DNA of 64,000 nucleotides from Usnea hakonensis (Eukaryota; Ascomycota; Lecanoromycetes; Lecanorales; Parmeliaceae), in the NCBI GenBank assembly GCA_013423325.1, contig BLJB01000052.1, positions 274,913 to 338,912 on the forward strand, read 5' to 3'. The notes below the pieces were generated by a model that was not told the origin of the DNA, searched no databases, and worked only from the letters and a program-made list of their open reading frames with translations. Positions within the stretch are counted from its first letter, which is position 1, and every line of letters starts with the position of its first letter. Position numbers and translations under genes: made by a program. Below, in pieces: positions 1 to 11,237 of this stretch.

Positions 1-710
1 ACACTCTCGAAGGTACCTTGGACTGAATTCACGTGCTGGCCAATGTTGTCTAGGATGAGCATCAGCTGTTTTTGTTCATAAGCTTTGACGCGATCGGCAG
101 CGTGCAACCATGCACGCGCACTGGCATCCCATTCCGCGAGTTGCTGCCGGCTTAAGGTGTTCTTTGCAGCAGCAAAATCACTGAAGTTAGCCATAGATCC
201 TTCTTCAAGGCCACTTATAATGTTTTCGCTCCGGTGCTTGACAATCTCCATCCATATTGAAGTTGCCTCGGAGGAATCCCATATTCGTGCAAGCATGCAT
301 GCGAGAAGATGTACAGCGATCGCTCCAGGTCCAGAGGTGGCACCGGCCCATATTGTCGTAGCATCGGCGCCAACGCGATTCGAGAAGAACCCGTATTGCT
401 GGTTTCGGGATGGGTTAATAGTAGGGGATCGAGAGATTTCTGAAGCACGCAATCCATAGAGGCTGAAGAGTTTGGGCGTTTTTGGGGCAATAGAGATAAA
501 CAGAGCTCCAAGTATCCTTGCGGTTATATGAGTTCTGCCAGCTTCCGCTTCCGTACGCCTTAAATGAGATAGCGCCTGACCAACGCCTTCAAATTCGACT
601 GGTGCTTCGACTTGATGCAAGGCAAAATTGAAGTTTAAGTTGACCAAAGTTGGCGTGATCTCAGCTATATTGGTAACGCCGCTAGCGATTGCCCTTCCAA
701 GCGACGCCAT
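1..710 (-). CDS. Conserved fungal protein of unknown function (3' end cut by window edge)
   Basis: Reading the minus strand from the ATG at 708-710, the frame stays open for 236 codons and runs off the left edge, so the protein is partial. It begins MASLGRAIASGVTNIAEI and contains blocks VEAPVEFEGVGQALS, ARILGALF, ADATTIWAGATSGPGAIAVH and LACMLARIW. These have the balanced hydrophobic pattern of a folded globular protein and no low complexity. I recall a widespread Pezizomycotina family of unknown function with this N-terminus, but cannot name a domain. No signal peptide or membrane segment is visible. It is transcribed away from glycogen synthase. A 124-residue plus-strand reading of the same DNA is a shadow. 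Confidence in the gene is high; function is unknown. Confidence 0.8.
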   Translation of the reverse strand, partial: MASLGRAIASGVTNIAEITPTLVNLNFNFALHQVEAPVEFEGVGQALSHLRRTEAEAGRTHITARILGALFISIAPKTPKLFSLYGLRASEISRSPTINPSRNQQYGFFSNRVGADATTIWAGATSGPGAIAVHLLACMLARIWDSSEATSIWMEIVKHRSENIISGLEEGSMANFSDFAAAKNTLSRQQLAEWDASARAWLHAADRVKAYEQKQLMLILDNIGQHVNSVQGTFES

Positions 711-1859
711 ATTGCACCAGGCCGAGAACTAAGGTAGCGTACAAGTAGATGATATGCTAATTGCCAAAAAAAAAAAGGACGGAATATGTGATAGAGTGCT
801 TTACCTTATTCCATTCCGTTTTCTTTTTTTTCCCCATCACCTTTGTAGCTCCATCAGGCAGCAATGGCGGGGCACAACTCGTAGGGCTTAGCGCACCTTG
901 GCACAGGATTGCGGCCGACAGGATCAAAAGGAGGTGCCTTCTCTGGACATGGTCAAGAACCCAATCCCCCAGATTGTTGATCGCGGCTGGAAGAGGGATT
1001 ACCCAACTTTCCTGGTAATTGTAAAAGGCTATGTTCGTCTTCCATGGTTCGAAAGGCTGTAGCCTGTGGGCAGTGGTTTCAAGAGATGCAAATAGATGAT
1101 CTGAATTAAAGATTTGCTCGCAATTATGACAATGTACCTCTGTACTCCGTACTACGTACCTAGTTTTGTACTCCGTACGGAGCTAGGGAGAGAGTCGGAC
1201 CGACACGTGGAGGTCATGCGGGCGGGGTCGGGTACAACATAGACGTAATGTGGGGGCGCTGTCGCTCTCGGAGATGAGGAAACTAAAATCTCATTCTATG
1301 CCTACAACCACTAACAATGACTACAACAGTACAAAGGCGGAAGACCGAATAAAAGGTACTGTATCCTGCTTACATCATCAGCAAAACTCTCCACCACTCC
1401 CCCGCTCCCCGCACTCGGCGCTAGTCTACGCTAAGTACGGCAGTTCTTGGCATCCTTGTCCGCTAGCAGACGCCCATTTTCTCGTCAGCCGAGTCCTCCA
1501 TCTTCATCAACACAACTTACCCTACCTACCCCAAGTTCAACCAATTAACACAAACGCCTGGGATTACCAATTTGATTGTGTTGCACTTCTGTGTACATTA
1601 CTTTCTTTCATTGGGGGTACTGCAATCGAGTTGGTACGTCATACAGAGAGCTCCTTTCACCTAATGCGGGGAAACCATCCAACGCGTTAATATCAGCACA
1701 GTCCTCAAAATCAAGTTTTGTAAGCTGACATTATGCCAACTGCTAGCACTGAAAAGTAAAAAGCCCACCTCGCTACCTTCCCAACCACTAAACCAGGCAC
1801 CTCCTTCTCTCTCCCCCACGCCTGCCGCTCGAATCCGCAGATTGTGACTCTTCGACACC
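711..1859. other. Intergenic region between divergent genes
   Basis: No convincing gene here. A 146-codon plus ORF at 1250-1690 lacks domain-like sequence and lies in the 5' region of glycogen synthase. The stretch holds two copies of a TACTCCGTA element (about 1143 and 1169), the second forming the palindrome CTCCGTACGGAG. CT-rich sequence just upstream of 1860 resembles a fungal promoter or leader. Confidence 0.5.
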
Positions 1860-4132
1860 ATGTCCACGGTGCATACCAATGGGTCCGTGGAGGGTAAAGT
1901 TTTGGAAAATGCAGAATCTACTGGACGAGACATCCGGAACCATATGCTTTTCGAGATTTCAACAGAAGCTGCTAATCGAGTTGGTGGCATATACTCTGTG
2001 ATCAAATCAAAGGCCCCTGTCACCACTGCCGAATATGGCGACCGGTACACTCTCATCGGGCCCCTCAACCGCGCTTCAGCTGCTGTTGAAGTCGAGCCCC
2101 TCATCCCTACCAACCCCGAACTCGCCGAGACTATACAAAGCATGCAATCCAGGGGCATTGATTTAGTCTACGGTAGATGGCTGATTGAGGGTGCACCGCG
2201 GATCTTGCTCATTGATACAAAAACGGGCTACCGATGGCTTGATGAGTGGAAGGCAGACCTGTGGAATACGGCTGGAATTCCTTCACCTCCAGGTGATGAC
2301 GAGACGAATGAAGCAGTCGTTTTCGGATACCTTGTGGCTTGGTTTCTTGGCGAAGTATGGCTTTACCGGCGAATCCATTCTCAAATGCTGACTTGATTTT
2401 AGTTCGTATCGCATGAGCGCAAGCGAGCTATCATCGCCCACTTTCATGAATGGCTTGCAGGAGTGGCTCTTCCCTTGACAAAGAAACGGAGAATAGACGT
2501 GACCACCATCTTCACTACACACGCGACTCTTCTTGGGAGATATCTTTGTGCTGGTTCTGTCGACTTTTACAACAATCTCCAGTACTTCGATGTAGACGCA
2601 GAAGCTGGAAAGCGCGGCATATACCACAGATACTGCATAGAACGGGCCGCGGCACACGCTACGGACGTCTTCACCACTGTCTCACACATCACAGCATACG
2701 AAAGCGAGCACCTGTTGAAGCGAAAGCCTGATGGAGTGCTGCCTAATGGCTTGAACGTCAAGAAATTCTCCGCGATGCATGAGTTCCAGAACCTGCATCA
2801 ACAAGCAAAAGAAAAGATCCATGACTTTGTCCGAGGGCACTTCTATGGTCACAACGATTTCGAGCCAGATAACACGTTATACTTCTTTACATCTGGGCGT
2901 TATGAGTACAGAAACAAGGGGGTAGATATGTTCATCGAATCCCTAGCTCGACTGAACCATAGGTTGAGGAGCTCAGGATCCAAGACGACAGTAGTCGCTT
3001 TCATCATCATGCCAGCAAAGACCACATCCTTGACGGTGGAGGCATTGAAAGGACAAGCAGTCATCAAGTCATTGCGGGATACCGTGGGAGTTATTGAGCG
3101 AGAAGTGGGAAAGAGGCTGTTTGATCGAGCGGTACAGTGGCACGAGGGAGAAGACGTTCCAGAGCACAAAGATCTGCTTACAAGTGCTGACCGTGTCATG
3201 CTTCGAAGACGACTTTTCGCGATGAAGCGCAATACGCTGCCACCAGTCGTCACCCACAACATGGCCAACGATGCGGACGATCCAATCCTGAACCAGATAC
3301 GTCGAGTGCAGTTGTTCAACCACCCGTCTGATCGCGTCAAGGTTATTTTTCACCCGGAGTTCCTCAACTCTGCCAATCCTGTCCTACCTCTCGACTACGA
3401 CGACTTCGTCCGCGGTACGCACATGGGAGTTTTCCCATCCTACTATGAGCCATGGGGGTATACGCCCGCCGAATGCACAGTCATGGGTGTTCCCAGCATC
3501 ACCACCAACCTTTCCGGCTTCGGCTGCTACATGGAAGAGCTCATTGAGAACGCATCCGATTATGGCATCTACATCGTTGATCGCCGAATGAAGGGTATCG
3601 ATGACTCGGTCAATCAGCTTGCGAATTACATGTTTGATTTTGCGTCTAAGAGCAAGAGGCAACGTATCAATCAGAGGAATCGAACTGAGCGCTTGAGCGA
3701 TCTTCTGGACTGGAAGAGGATGGGCATGGAGTACGTGAAGGCTCGGCAGCTGGCTTTGAGAAGAGCCTACCCATCTTCGTTCGACGACGACTATGATGAG
3801 GTAGGCCTGTTTGATACTACAGAGCCCAAGCTCACTCGACCATTGTCCGTTCCAGGATCACCAAGAAACCTGTCTGGGATGATGACACCTGGAGATTTTG
3901 CTTCGCTGCAGGAAGGGCGGGAAGGTCTGAGTACAGAGGATTACATCGCTTGGAAATTGCCGTAAGCTCGATGTTTTTGTCGCAGTAGTTTAACTTGGAC
4001 GTCGCCGCTAACATTACTCACAGTGAAGAGGAAGATCCGGACGATTATGCCTTGCCTTTGACATTGCGGTCGCCGAAGAAGCCTACACCGATGGGTTCGC
4101 CCAATCCAGGCGTCCTCAACGGAGTTTCTTGA
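1860..4132 (+). CDS. gsy1: Glycogen synthase (GT3 family)
   Basis: Transfers glucose from UDP-glucose to the non-reducing ends of glycogen in the cytosol. Three exons: 1860-2354, 2403-3961 and 4024-4132, with GT-AG introns of 48 and 62 bp, giving 720 residues, the usual length for fungal glycogen synthase. The N-terminal nucleotide-sugar region reads RVGGIYSVIKSKAPVTTAEYG. The E-x7-E catalytic pair is in YEPWGYTPAE (about E514 and E522). The arginine cluster that binds glucose-6-phosphate in yeast Gsy2 is present near residues 580-592 (KRQRINQRNRTERLSDLLDW). The last exon encodes an acidic and Ser/Pro-rich tail (EEEDPDDYAL, then SPKKPTPMGSPNP), the kind of tail that carries inhibitory phosphorylation sites in the family. 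It is single copy and looks fully intact. The start is supported by collinearity with known N-termini. Confidence 0.97.
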
Positions 4133-5569
4133 GCTTGCATTTCTCTCTGAATCCTCCCTCTCACACAAAAGCTACCATCAAGTTGAAGTTCAAATGTAGC
4201 TACTTTCGTTTAGCCGTTTAGCATCTTGTACAGCACTTCCTCTGAGTTTGTCTGCATTGTTGGCTGTGGATTTCTAGTAGTGGGAGCCTTGTAGGATATT
4301 GGCGATGTTGATTGAATATACTGTCCTCCTACCTATGCCAAAGTCTCAAAGCGCACTGTGACCAGGAACGCTTCTCTTAGTCCCCTTAATTCCTTCGTTT
4401 TACGAACATCGCGCGATACACACTCCCCACCCATGCTGCTAAGGTCTAAAGACCTAGCTCCTACGCAAGCCATGAGATCCTGCCCTCATATCCCTCATCC
4501 TATAGACTATAAACCAGGATCTATATTGAGAGGGAAGGCGGGATGTAGGATAGCTGGTTACCTTAGCTGCTGTGATATCGTGGAGGGATTGCATTGTGTG
4601 TTGGTTGCGCTGGTTGTGGTTTTTTCTTTTCAATGCTTTACTTTCTGTCCGTTTAACTACCTCATAGAGGTCAAAATGTTGATAGGTACTTAGGTAGGTG
4701 ATTAGGTGTGGAAACCCTGAGGCTCATTCATTACATCACTGCGGTGTTACCTTTGGTATAGACACAAATTTCTTGGCGCGATTTTTTGAAAAATTCAGTG
4801 TTGTTGTGGTCAAGCGAGATATTGCCGATGTTCTGAGATCTTAGAGTGTTGGCGGTGTTCTTCTTGCTTTGTGACTGGGATGAGGATTAGGAATACGTAC
4901 CTGTTGGTTTTGGTATATTGTAGTAAGGATCTCGACGCTGGAAGTGTGCTTTGAAAAATGTTTACGTTGATGATAGGCAATGTCTCGATTTTTTTTTTTT
5001 TTTTTTTTTGGAAAATCGCCCCAAAAATTTGGCAAGTTGTAAGAGTGAAGTCATTGGTGCAAGTCGGTGTAAATGTCAAGATTATGAAGTTGAAGATGAA
5101 GACGGTCTGATTATTTGGGTTGTTGACCTGTGGGGAAGATGGGTGAGGTAGGGCGCTCAGTCTGGTTGGTGGTGGATGTGGTGGGGATGTTTGAGGGGTT
5201 GGTGTTTGGCTTGCAGGGGACTTTAGGGGTGGAGAGAAGATGATTGGGAGCTGAGGATGACAAAGTCCCATGAATGCCGCTTGATGAGCTAGTGGAGCTG
5301 ATAATTCGCGTCGAGTTGCTGTGCAGGTAGGCGCCGGGGAGCCCCTCATCTCAAGTACTTACTGCCCCCCATCCCCCAATTCTTTTCGCATTTTTCTCTT
5401 CTTCATCCATGTACCGCTTCATTACGATACTCAGGAAGTCAGGGACCCTATCAATCTATCTACTTGTCTGGCCGCAGCGAGCCTCCTCATAATCTTTTGC
5501 TAAAAAAGGAAGGATTATACGGACTCTCGTCACAAGGCTGCGCCTTCCTGACCTCTCGGTGATGAGCTC
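4133..5569. other. Intergenic region, no supported gene
   Basis: About 1.4 kb. A 20-base T run lies near 4990-5009. The 179-codon minus ORF at 4810-5349 is Pro/Thr/Ser low complexity that reads through this homopolymer, so I reject it. The segment after 5340 is probably the leader of the downstream receptor gene. Confidence 0.5.
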
Positions 5570-8500
5570 ATGGCGGAAGCTAGCAGCCTCCCACATCGAT
5601 CTGCTCCCAATAAACCGCAGAAGCTACCACCCAAACAAGTCCGAGACATTGGATTGACCAGGCTGGACGAGTGCAAAGATGACAACTCTATTGTTGCCGA
5701 CGTCGTCTTTGTACATGGGCTGCAAGGACATCCTTGGAAAACCTGGCGATACAAGGAGCCTAGAACCTCCAAGATGCCTACTTTCCTGAAGAAGGTCCCA
5801 CGGAAGAGAGTGTTCTGGCCTCGTGACCTTCTCGCAGACGATGTTTCGAACGTCCGGATCTTTACCTATGGCTACGATTCCAAGATAAGCCACGGTACCT
5901 CAGGACCGGTAAATCAGAGTAATATATCTCAGCACGGCCTCAGCCTTCTCAATGCTGTGTCGGCTCAACGGCACGAGTGTCAAGATCGGTACGTGCCATC
6001 CCGAGTGATATCTCGTGTTTAACGTGAAAATACAAGTTCTTGGTTGGTCTTGACAGTAAGGAAAGTGTCAGCTTGGGTTGTCACTGCTCTAATGATGCTG
6101 CACTCTTCTAGCTACTAGCTAGAAGATACAATTTTCTGCATGTGCTATTACGTGGACTACCATTTCGTCAACTATCATCCTTACTTTCCCTTAGCAGCTG
6201 AAGCCAGTCAATAATTCTGTCAGCATATTTCACTAGTTATACGATACGGTCTACATCAATTAGATACATACTGTTCTTTGTGTATCTTAACCCCCATCGC
6301 TCACTACATGTTTTTATATTCCTGTCTCTCGATTATTCGTCTTTTTCCAAAAAACCATGCTTATATGATTTCCATGTTAGGCCTTTGATCTTTGTCGCTC
6401 ATAGTCTTGGTGGGCTTCTCGTCAAGCAAGCTCTAATCGAATCCTCGAAGCAAGCCCGTGACGGTCGTCATCGAAACCTTCACGAAAAATGTCATGCCGT
6501 GATATTCTTTGGCACACCTCATAGGGGCTCTGGTGATGCGTCAATGGGACGGATTGTAGCGGGTATTGCGACAATTCTACAATTCGATGTCAATAAATCT
6601 ATCCTTCGTGACCTGGACCCCGGAAGTGGCAGTGCGACACTGTCGACCCTCATGGATGACTTTAACAGTCTGCTTACTCAGAAGGGTATTGAGGTCTATA
6701 CGTTTCAAGAAAGTGCAGGGAAGTCTGGGTTCGGACAGTTCAACGGAAAGGTCGTCCTGCCGATAGTGAAATTTGTAGACCGAGTAGCTGACCCTATTTA
6801 GGTCGTACCTGACGAGTCATCCTCTTTCGGATTTCGGAAATTTGAACAACGCGATATGATCAACAAGAACCACATGGACATGTGCCGATTTGCGAGCCAG
6901 GATGATGACGGCTATGAGAAGTTCCTCATCGCATTGAGAGCATATATCGAAGATATAAAGGCTATTAATCCGGAGAGACGGCATACAGAGCCTGAAGATG
7001 AAAGAGAGCGGCGCGAAGTCGAAGCTATAAAGGCTATTAATCCGGAGAGACGGCATACAGAGCTTGAAGATGAAAGAGAGCGACGCGAAGGTCGGTAGAA
7101 TTGGACTCCTAAGACACCACAACCAAGTAAATAGTAACGTGTTGCTGAAGCCTCTTTCGTTTAGAACTGCTGCAGCGCCTTGACTATCGAGAAAGATTGG
7201 CTCGTGAACAGCACATTGCTAGCACTAACGCTTCCCCGCTCCCTTCCACCTTCGAATGGATATGGATCACAGACAAAAACCCGACGTCGTTCCAAGACTG
7301 GCTAACAAACAGTGAACCCGTCTTCTGGATTCAAGGAAAAGCTGGAAGTGGCAAGTCGACCCTCATGGATTATCTCAGCACCAGCGACCAAATCTCTCAG
7401 GTTTTGGGTACCTCGGGAACTGACTGGAAAATCCTTCGGTTCTTTTTTGACTTCCGTAGTGGGACGAATATTGCCAACACCTTTGAGGGCTTGCTAAGAT
7501 CTCTATTGCTTCAGATGGTCGAAAAGGTTCCTGGCTTAGAAACTGGGCTAGCTCAATTCAGCGCCAAGTCCCACGTGCCTGAGCATACACTTCAATGGGA
7601 TCTTAGGAGCTTAAAAGACGCTTTCTATCGTGCACTTGCAGAATCTCCCACGGGATTATGTCTTTTTATCGATGGCCTAGATGAGTACGAAGGACAGATG
7701 TATGAGCTTGTAAGATTTTTCTTCAGCATCTCCGAAAGATGTGGCCCGCGAGCTGGGCAAAAAGTATGCCTGGCCAGCCGACCTGAGGGGGCCCTCGCGT
7801 TGGGCCTTGAAGCCTGCCCTGGGTTTCGAATGCAGGATCATAACACACAAGGCATCGCAAGATACGTTTGGAACATGTTAGACTCACGAATTCTACCAGA
7901 TGAGCAAGACCGAGACGCGTTCTCCAAGAAAGTGGCCTGGAAGGCTGAGGGCGTTTTTCTATGGGCGCGATTCGCTGTGTCAGAGGTCATAAGCTCTTTT
8001 TCTCGAGGAGAAACTCTGGACGAGTTGAACCGTCGTCTTGATGAAGTACCGCTTGAGATGGATGAGATGTACTCCAAGATCTTCGGCCGTATGAGCCCGG
8101 GTGATCGACACGATGCTCAGCTTATGTTTCAGCTTGTTTGCTTTGCCAAAGTTCCATCGCCCTTCTCGAACGGTTTGACCCTCTTGCAGTTGAAAGAGGC
8201 AGTGAGTGTCGCCAATAACAGGACAGTAGATCCCGCGCATGAGCGTAGGTCATCTGAGCTACACAGGTTCCGCAGAACTTTACGAGCTAAATCGGGTGGT
8301 CTGCTAGAGGAAATCTCGATAAAGGCCTCAGGGATAAGCCCAGGAAGTGAAGAAAGTATCGAGAGTGACCGCAATGATCCTGGAAAACTCTCAATTCGAT
8401 TGATACATCGTACAGTAAAGTCGTACCTCGACCAGAACGGGTGGCTGCTGGAATTGCAGATAAATAACGACTCCTTCTCGCCTCACGCTCTGTGGCTCAA

Positions 8501-9929
8501 CATATGCTGCAAAAACGTTCAAAGCATACTCGGACCATCTACGTCAAGATCACAGTACACTAACTCACGTGCCGCACAGCTAGATGATTTGCCAAAGCCT
8601 TCTGTGAGACATTCATTGATCCAGTACGCCTCTTACAGTCTATTTTATCACGCTAGGTTTTTTGAGGCGCTAAATGAAGAGTCTTCCTATAAGTATCTAA
8701 GCCTTGTGTCACCTTCTCTGCTGGTTTATCTTAGAGACAGGAGCCGATTTATGGTCTTTCATGACAAAGCTATGAATGCTATTTATCAGAAACCAAATAC
8801 TCAGCCATGGCAGATTGTGGTAGAACAGGGTCTAGCTTTGTGTTCAGGCGATGTTATTAAAGGAGGCCTCTATGCGCCACGGGGTGATGACGAGGCCATA
8901 ACTGCGGCCCTTGCTCTTCATAAATACACTGCAGATCAACCTCTTGATACCTCGAAAGACTCGTTAAGCCAGCTTGTGACATTACTCTTAGATTCGGGCG
9001 CGATTGTGAGTAGAACAAGCATTATCATGTGTCTCAGAAACGGAACTGTACGCACGCTCCAGGTTTTACTGGACTATTGGTACAAAGGGAGCATCGAAGC
9101 TGATGCCGCAGGCCGCTTCTCATTGTTATTTGAACTTGCAGTGAATCGTGAAAAGGAAGGATTCGAATCCATGCTTGACCTTCTCTTAGCAAGAGAAAAG
9201 GATATGCTCCAAGTGCATGCGCCAGACGGCAACATACTTCATGACATGATTGCTGCGATGGCAGAGCGCCGGAGGCTCCGTTACAACTTGGAGAGGGTGG
9301 AATCCCTTGTAAAGCGGGGAGTGGATATTAAGGTATGCTCATTGCGATTAAATTTCTGCTTGTGATCGGGGCATGGTGCAAAAGCAGATTGGGTCCTGTC
9401 AGCTCAATCTAAATTCTGCAGTCGACTCCACGACTTCTTCGTGCTACTTAGACAGATCTGCTGACTTCTATGTTCCCGATAATTACAAGGCCTATAGTAC
9501 CAGAGGCACACCACTTCAACTTGCTTGGAGATGCTTCCACTCGCCAGAAACACTCCCCCACAACCGAGTCGTACTTTCAAAACTTGGGAGTGTACTTGTT
9601 GAGAATGGAGCAGATACGGATTGGACAGAGCCTAATGGCACAGTTGTGAGTAAGGATGATATTGTAGCCTGGTGTCGTTGGCCCCATGAGCAGTTGCGGT
9701 TCCAATCAGAGTTTGAGTTCGTGAGTTCGCCTTCTGCCGAATTTCTGAGGACATCTACGACTTTCCCCTCTACGCAACACGGTCACAGGTAGAAGAATAC
9801 ATAAGATTGAACGGTTATCCGAGGCCGGATGATAGTGGTAGCGAGGAAAGTCTCGATATCGAAGAGCAAGGAAGTTTGGTACCATCTCTGTCCAATGAAG
9901 AGTCATCCGGCAGCCATCATCTAGGATAG
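5570..9929 (+). CDS. NLR-type STAND receptor: SesB-like alpha/beta hydrolase - NACHT - ankyrin-like C-terminus
   Basis: Six exons (5570-5988, 6381-6750, 6802-7090, 7165-9332, 9388-9720, 9789-9929) give 1239 residues. Residues 1 to about 295 form an alpha/beta hydrolase: VVFVHGLQGHPWKTW oxyanion region, nucleophile elbow HSLGG with Ser148, FFGTPHRGS, and the likely catalytic His287 in NHMDMCRF. A charged linker holds a perfect-phase 24-residue tandem repeat (315-360). The NACHT NTPase has Walker A GKAGSGKST (418-426) and Walker B LFIDGLDEYEG (about 526-536). The C-terminus has weak ankyrin-like units (TPLQLAWRC, VLVENGADTDW). Family knowledge: fungal NLRs with SesB heads are linked to heterokaryon incompatibility and self/non-self recognition; that role is inferred here. 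The first intron is long (392 bp), and the 5' sites at 6751 (GTCGTC) and 7091 (GTCGGT) are weak but required by frame. The last exon is found only by splicing 9721-9788. Confidence 0.88.
6955..7090 (+). repeat. 72-bp in-frame tandem duplication in the receptor linker
   Basis: Two nearly identical 72-bp units start at 6955 and 7027 and encode IKAINPERRHTE(P/L)EDERERRE twice, with only a few base differences. It lies between hydrolase and NACHT, in a highly charged, probably helical or coiled-coil linker. The low divergence suggests a recent slippage or duplication event. Confidence 0.9.
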
Positions 9930-11237
9930 TATATGCACTTAAGTTCAACAGAACAGACTACCAGATCAAGTTACGTAGATATGGTATCTATCCAAGCTCT
10001 CTTCAAAACGGACTATATCTCATTATCTCCATGCTTACAACTGCCATTCCTTACCAGCAGCCAACTAGTCATCCCATAGCACTTACCACGTTTCCTCCTG
10101 TAGCCTTTGCTACTGCTATGGAAGTTGCATGAATAACACATCAATCGTTGTCGTTCCTTCTCATCTCTTTACATCTTCTCTCCTCTCACTCTTCCCTGCG
10201 GGCTCCCCTCGCCCTTCCATCCACCAACAGCCACGCCAATCAGCCCCCAACCCCCATCCCGAAAACTCATATCATAACTATTCACGCACCGCCGTCCTAC
10301 CCTCCTCACCATACCCCTCCCCGCAAGCAACTACACAGAACATCAAACCTCACCAACCAAACCCCCTCAGCCCCATCCATCCCCAACCTCTCCCCCCTTC
10401 CCTCCCCCGCCCCCCATAAAATCCAACTATAAACCCTGGCTTGACCTGCTAAGCACGAGCCGGAAATCAAGGATGGGGATTACGGGGGTTAGGTCTGGAT
10501 GGAGGCAATATGGGAATATGGAAGAGTGTGGTTTGGTATTTGAGGGAAGGGGTGTTTGGATTAGAGGCGGTGGTGGGGGTAGGGGCTAGAGAGGGGATTG
10601 TGGTTGGAGAGTAGAGGAGAGGAGAGGAGAGGAGAGGAGAGGGGTTCTTGGGGTGATGGTTGTTGGATGGTTTCAGGCATGGATTCGGTGCATGGATTCG
10701 GTGCATAGGGTATAGCCATGGCTATGGCAAGAGAAGCAGGAGACAGTGTCCCCTGGGCAGTCCATACATACTGCTTTCTTGCACTGCAATGGCTTTTTAT
10801 TCGATTCATCTCTTTCAGAGTCTCCTTCATTGCATTGCAGTAATTCCCCGTTTTTTCCACTGCAAAGGCGCCGTTTAACCGTGTAGGGGCGGATAAAAGG
10901 AAGTCGCATGTTTCTTTTGTTTCGGAATTCTCGCTTCAATCCAATTTGCATTTTTCCCCCCCTACCTATCCTGACCTGTTATTATTGTGTACGTACTCGT
11001 ACGTAGTGTACTCCGTACGGATTAGAGCTCTTACGATAGACGATATGCGACAAAATGAAGGGTTTATCAGCAGCTGGGCTTCCCTTTTCTTCTTCCCCAA
11101 CACCGACAAGTCAGTACTGTGAGTATCTGGAAATTTGAGCAAACCGAGTCATATTCTCAAAGGAAAGGTAAAGGGAGAGAGAAGGAAAGATAGAAGGAAA
11201 GAAGGAAAGAAGGAAAGAAGGAAAGAAGGGCAGAAAG
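9930..11237. other. Intergenic region with purine-rich simple repeats
   Basis: No supported gene. It contains GAGAG repeats (about 10610-10640), a 15-bp tandem duplication ATGGATTCGGTGCAT (about 10678-10707), a CTCCGTACGG palindrome near 11010 and a GAAAGGAAGGAAAGAAGG tract just upstream of the next start (11160-11230). The overlapping Pro-rich ORFs at 10129-10432 and 10467-10860 are composition artefacts. Confidence 0.45.

Noticed and set aside
1250..2158. 146-codon plus ORF 1250-1690 and 165-codon minus ORF 1661-2158
   Set aside because: The first lies in the glycogen synthase leader with no protein-like pattern; the second is antisense to its first exon.
4810..5349. 179-codon minus ORF
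   Set aside because: Pro/Thr low complexity that reads through a 20-base homopolymer; no domain-like blocks and no homologous pattern recognised.
10129..10860. Several Pro/Ser-rich ORFs on both strands
   Set aside because: They reflect C-rich composition and overlap each other in different frames.
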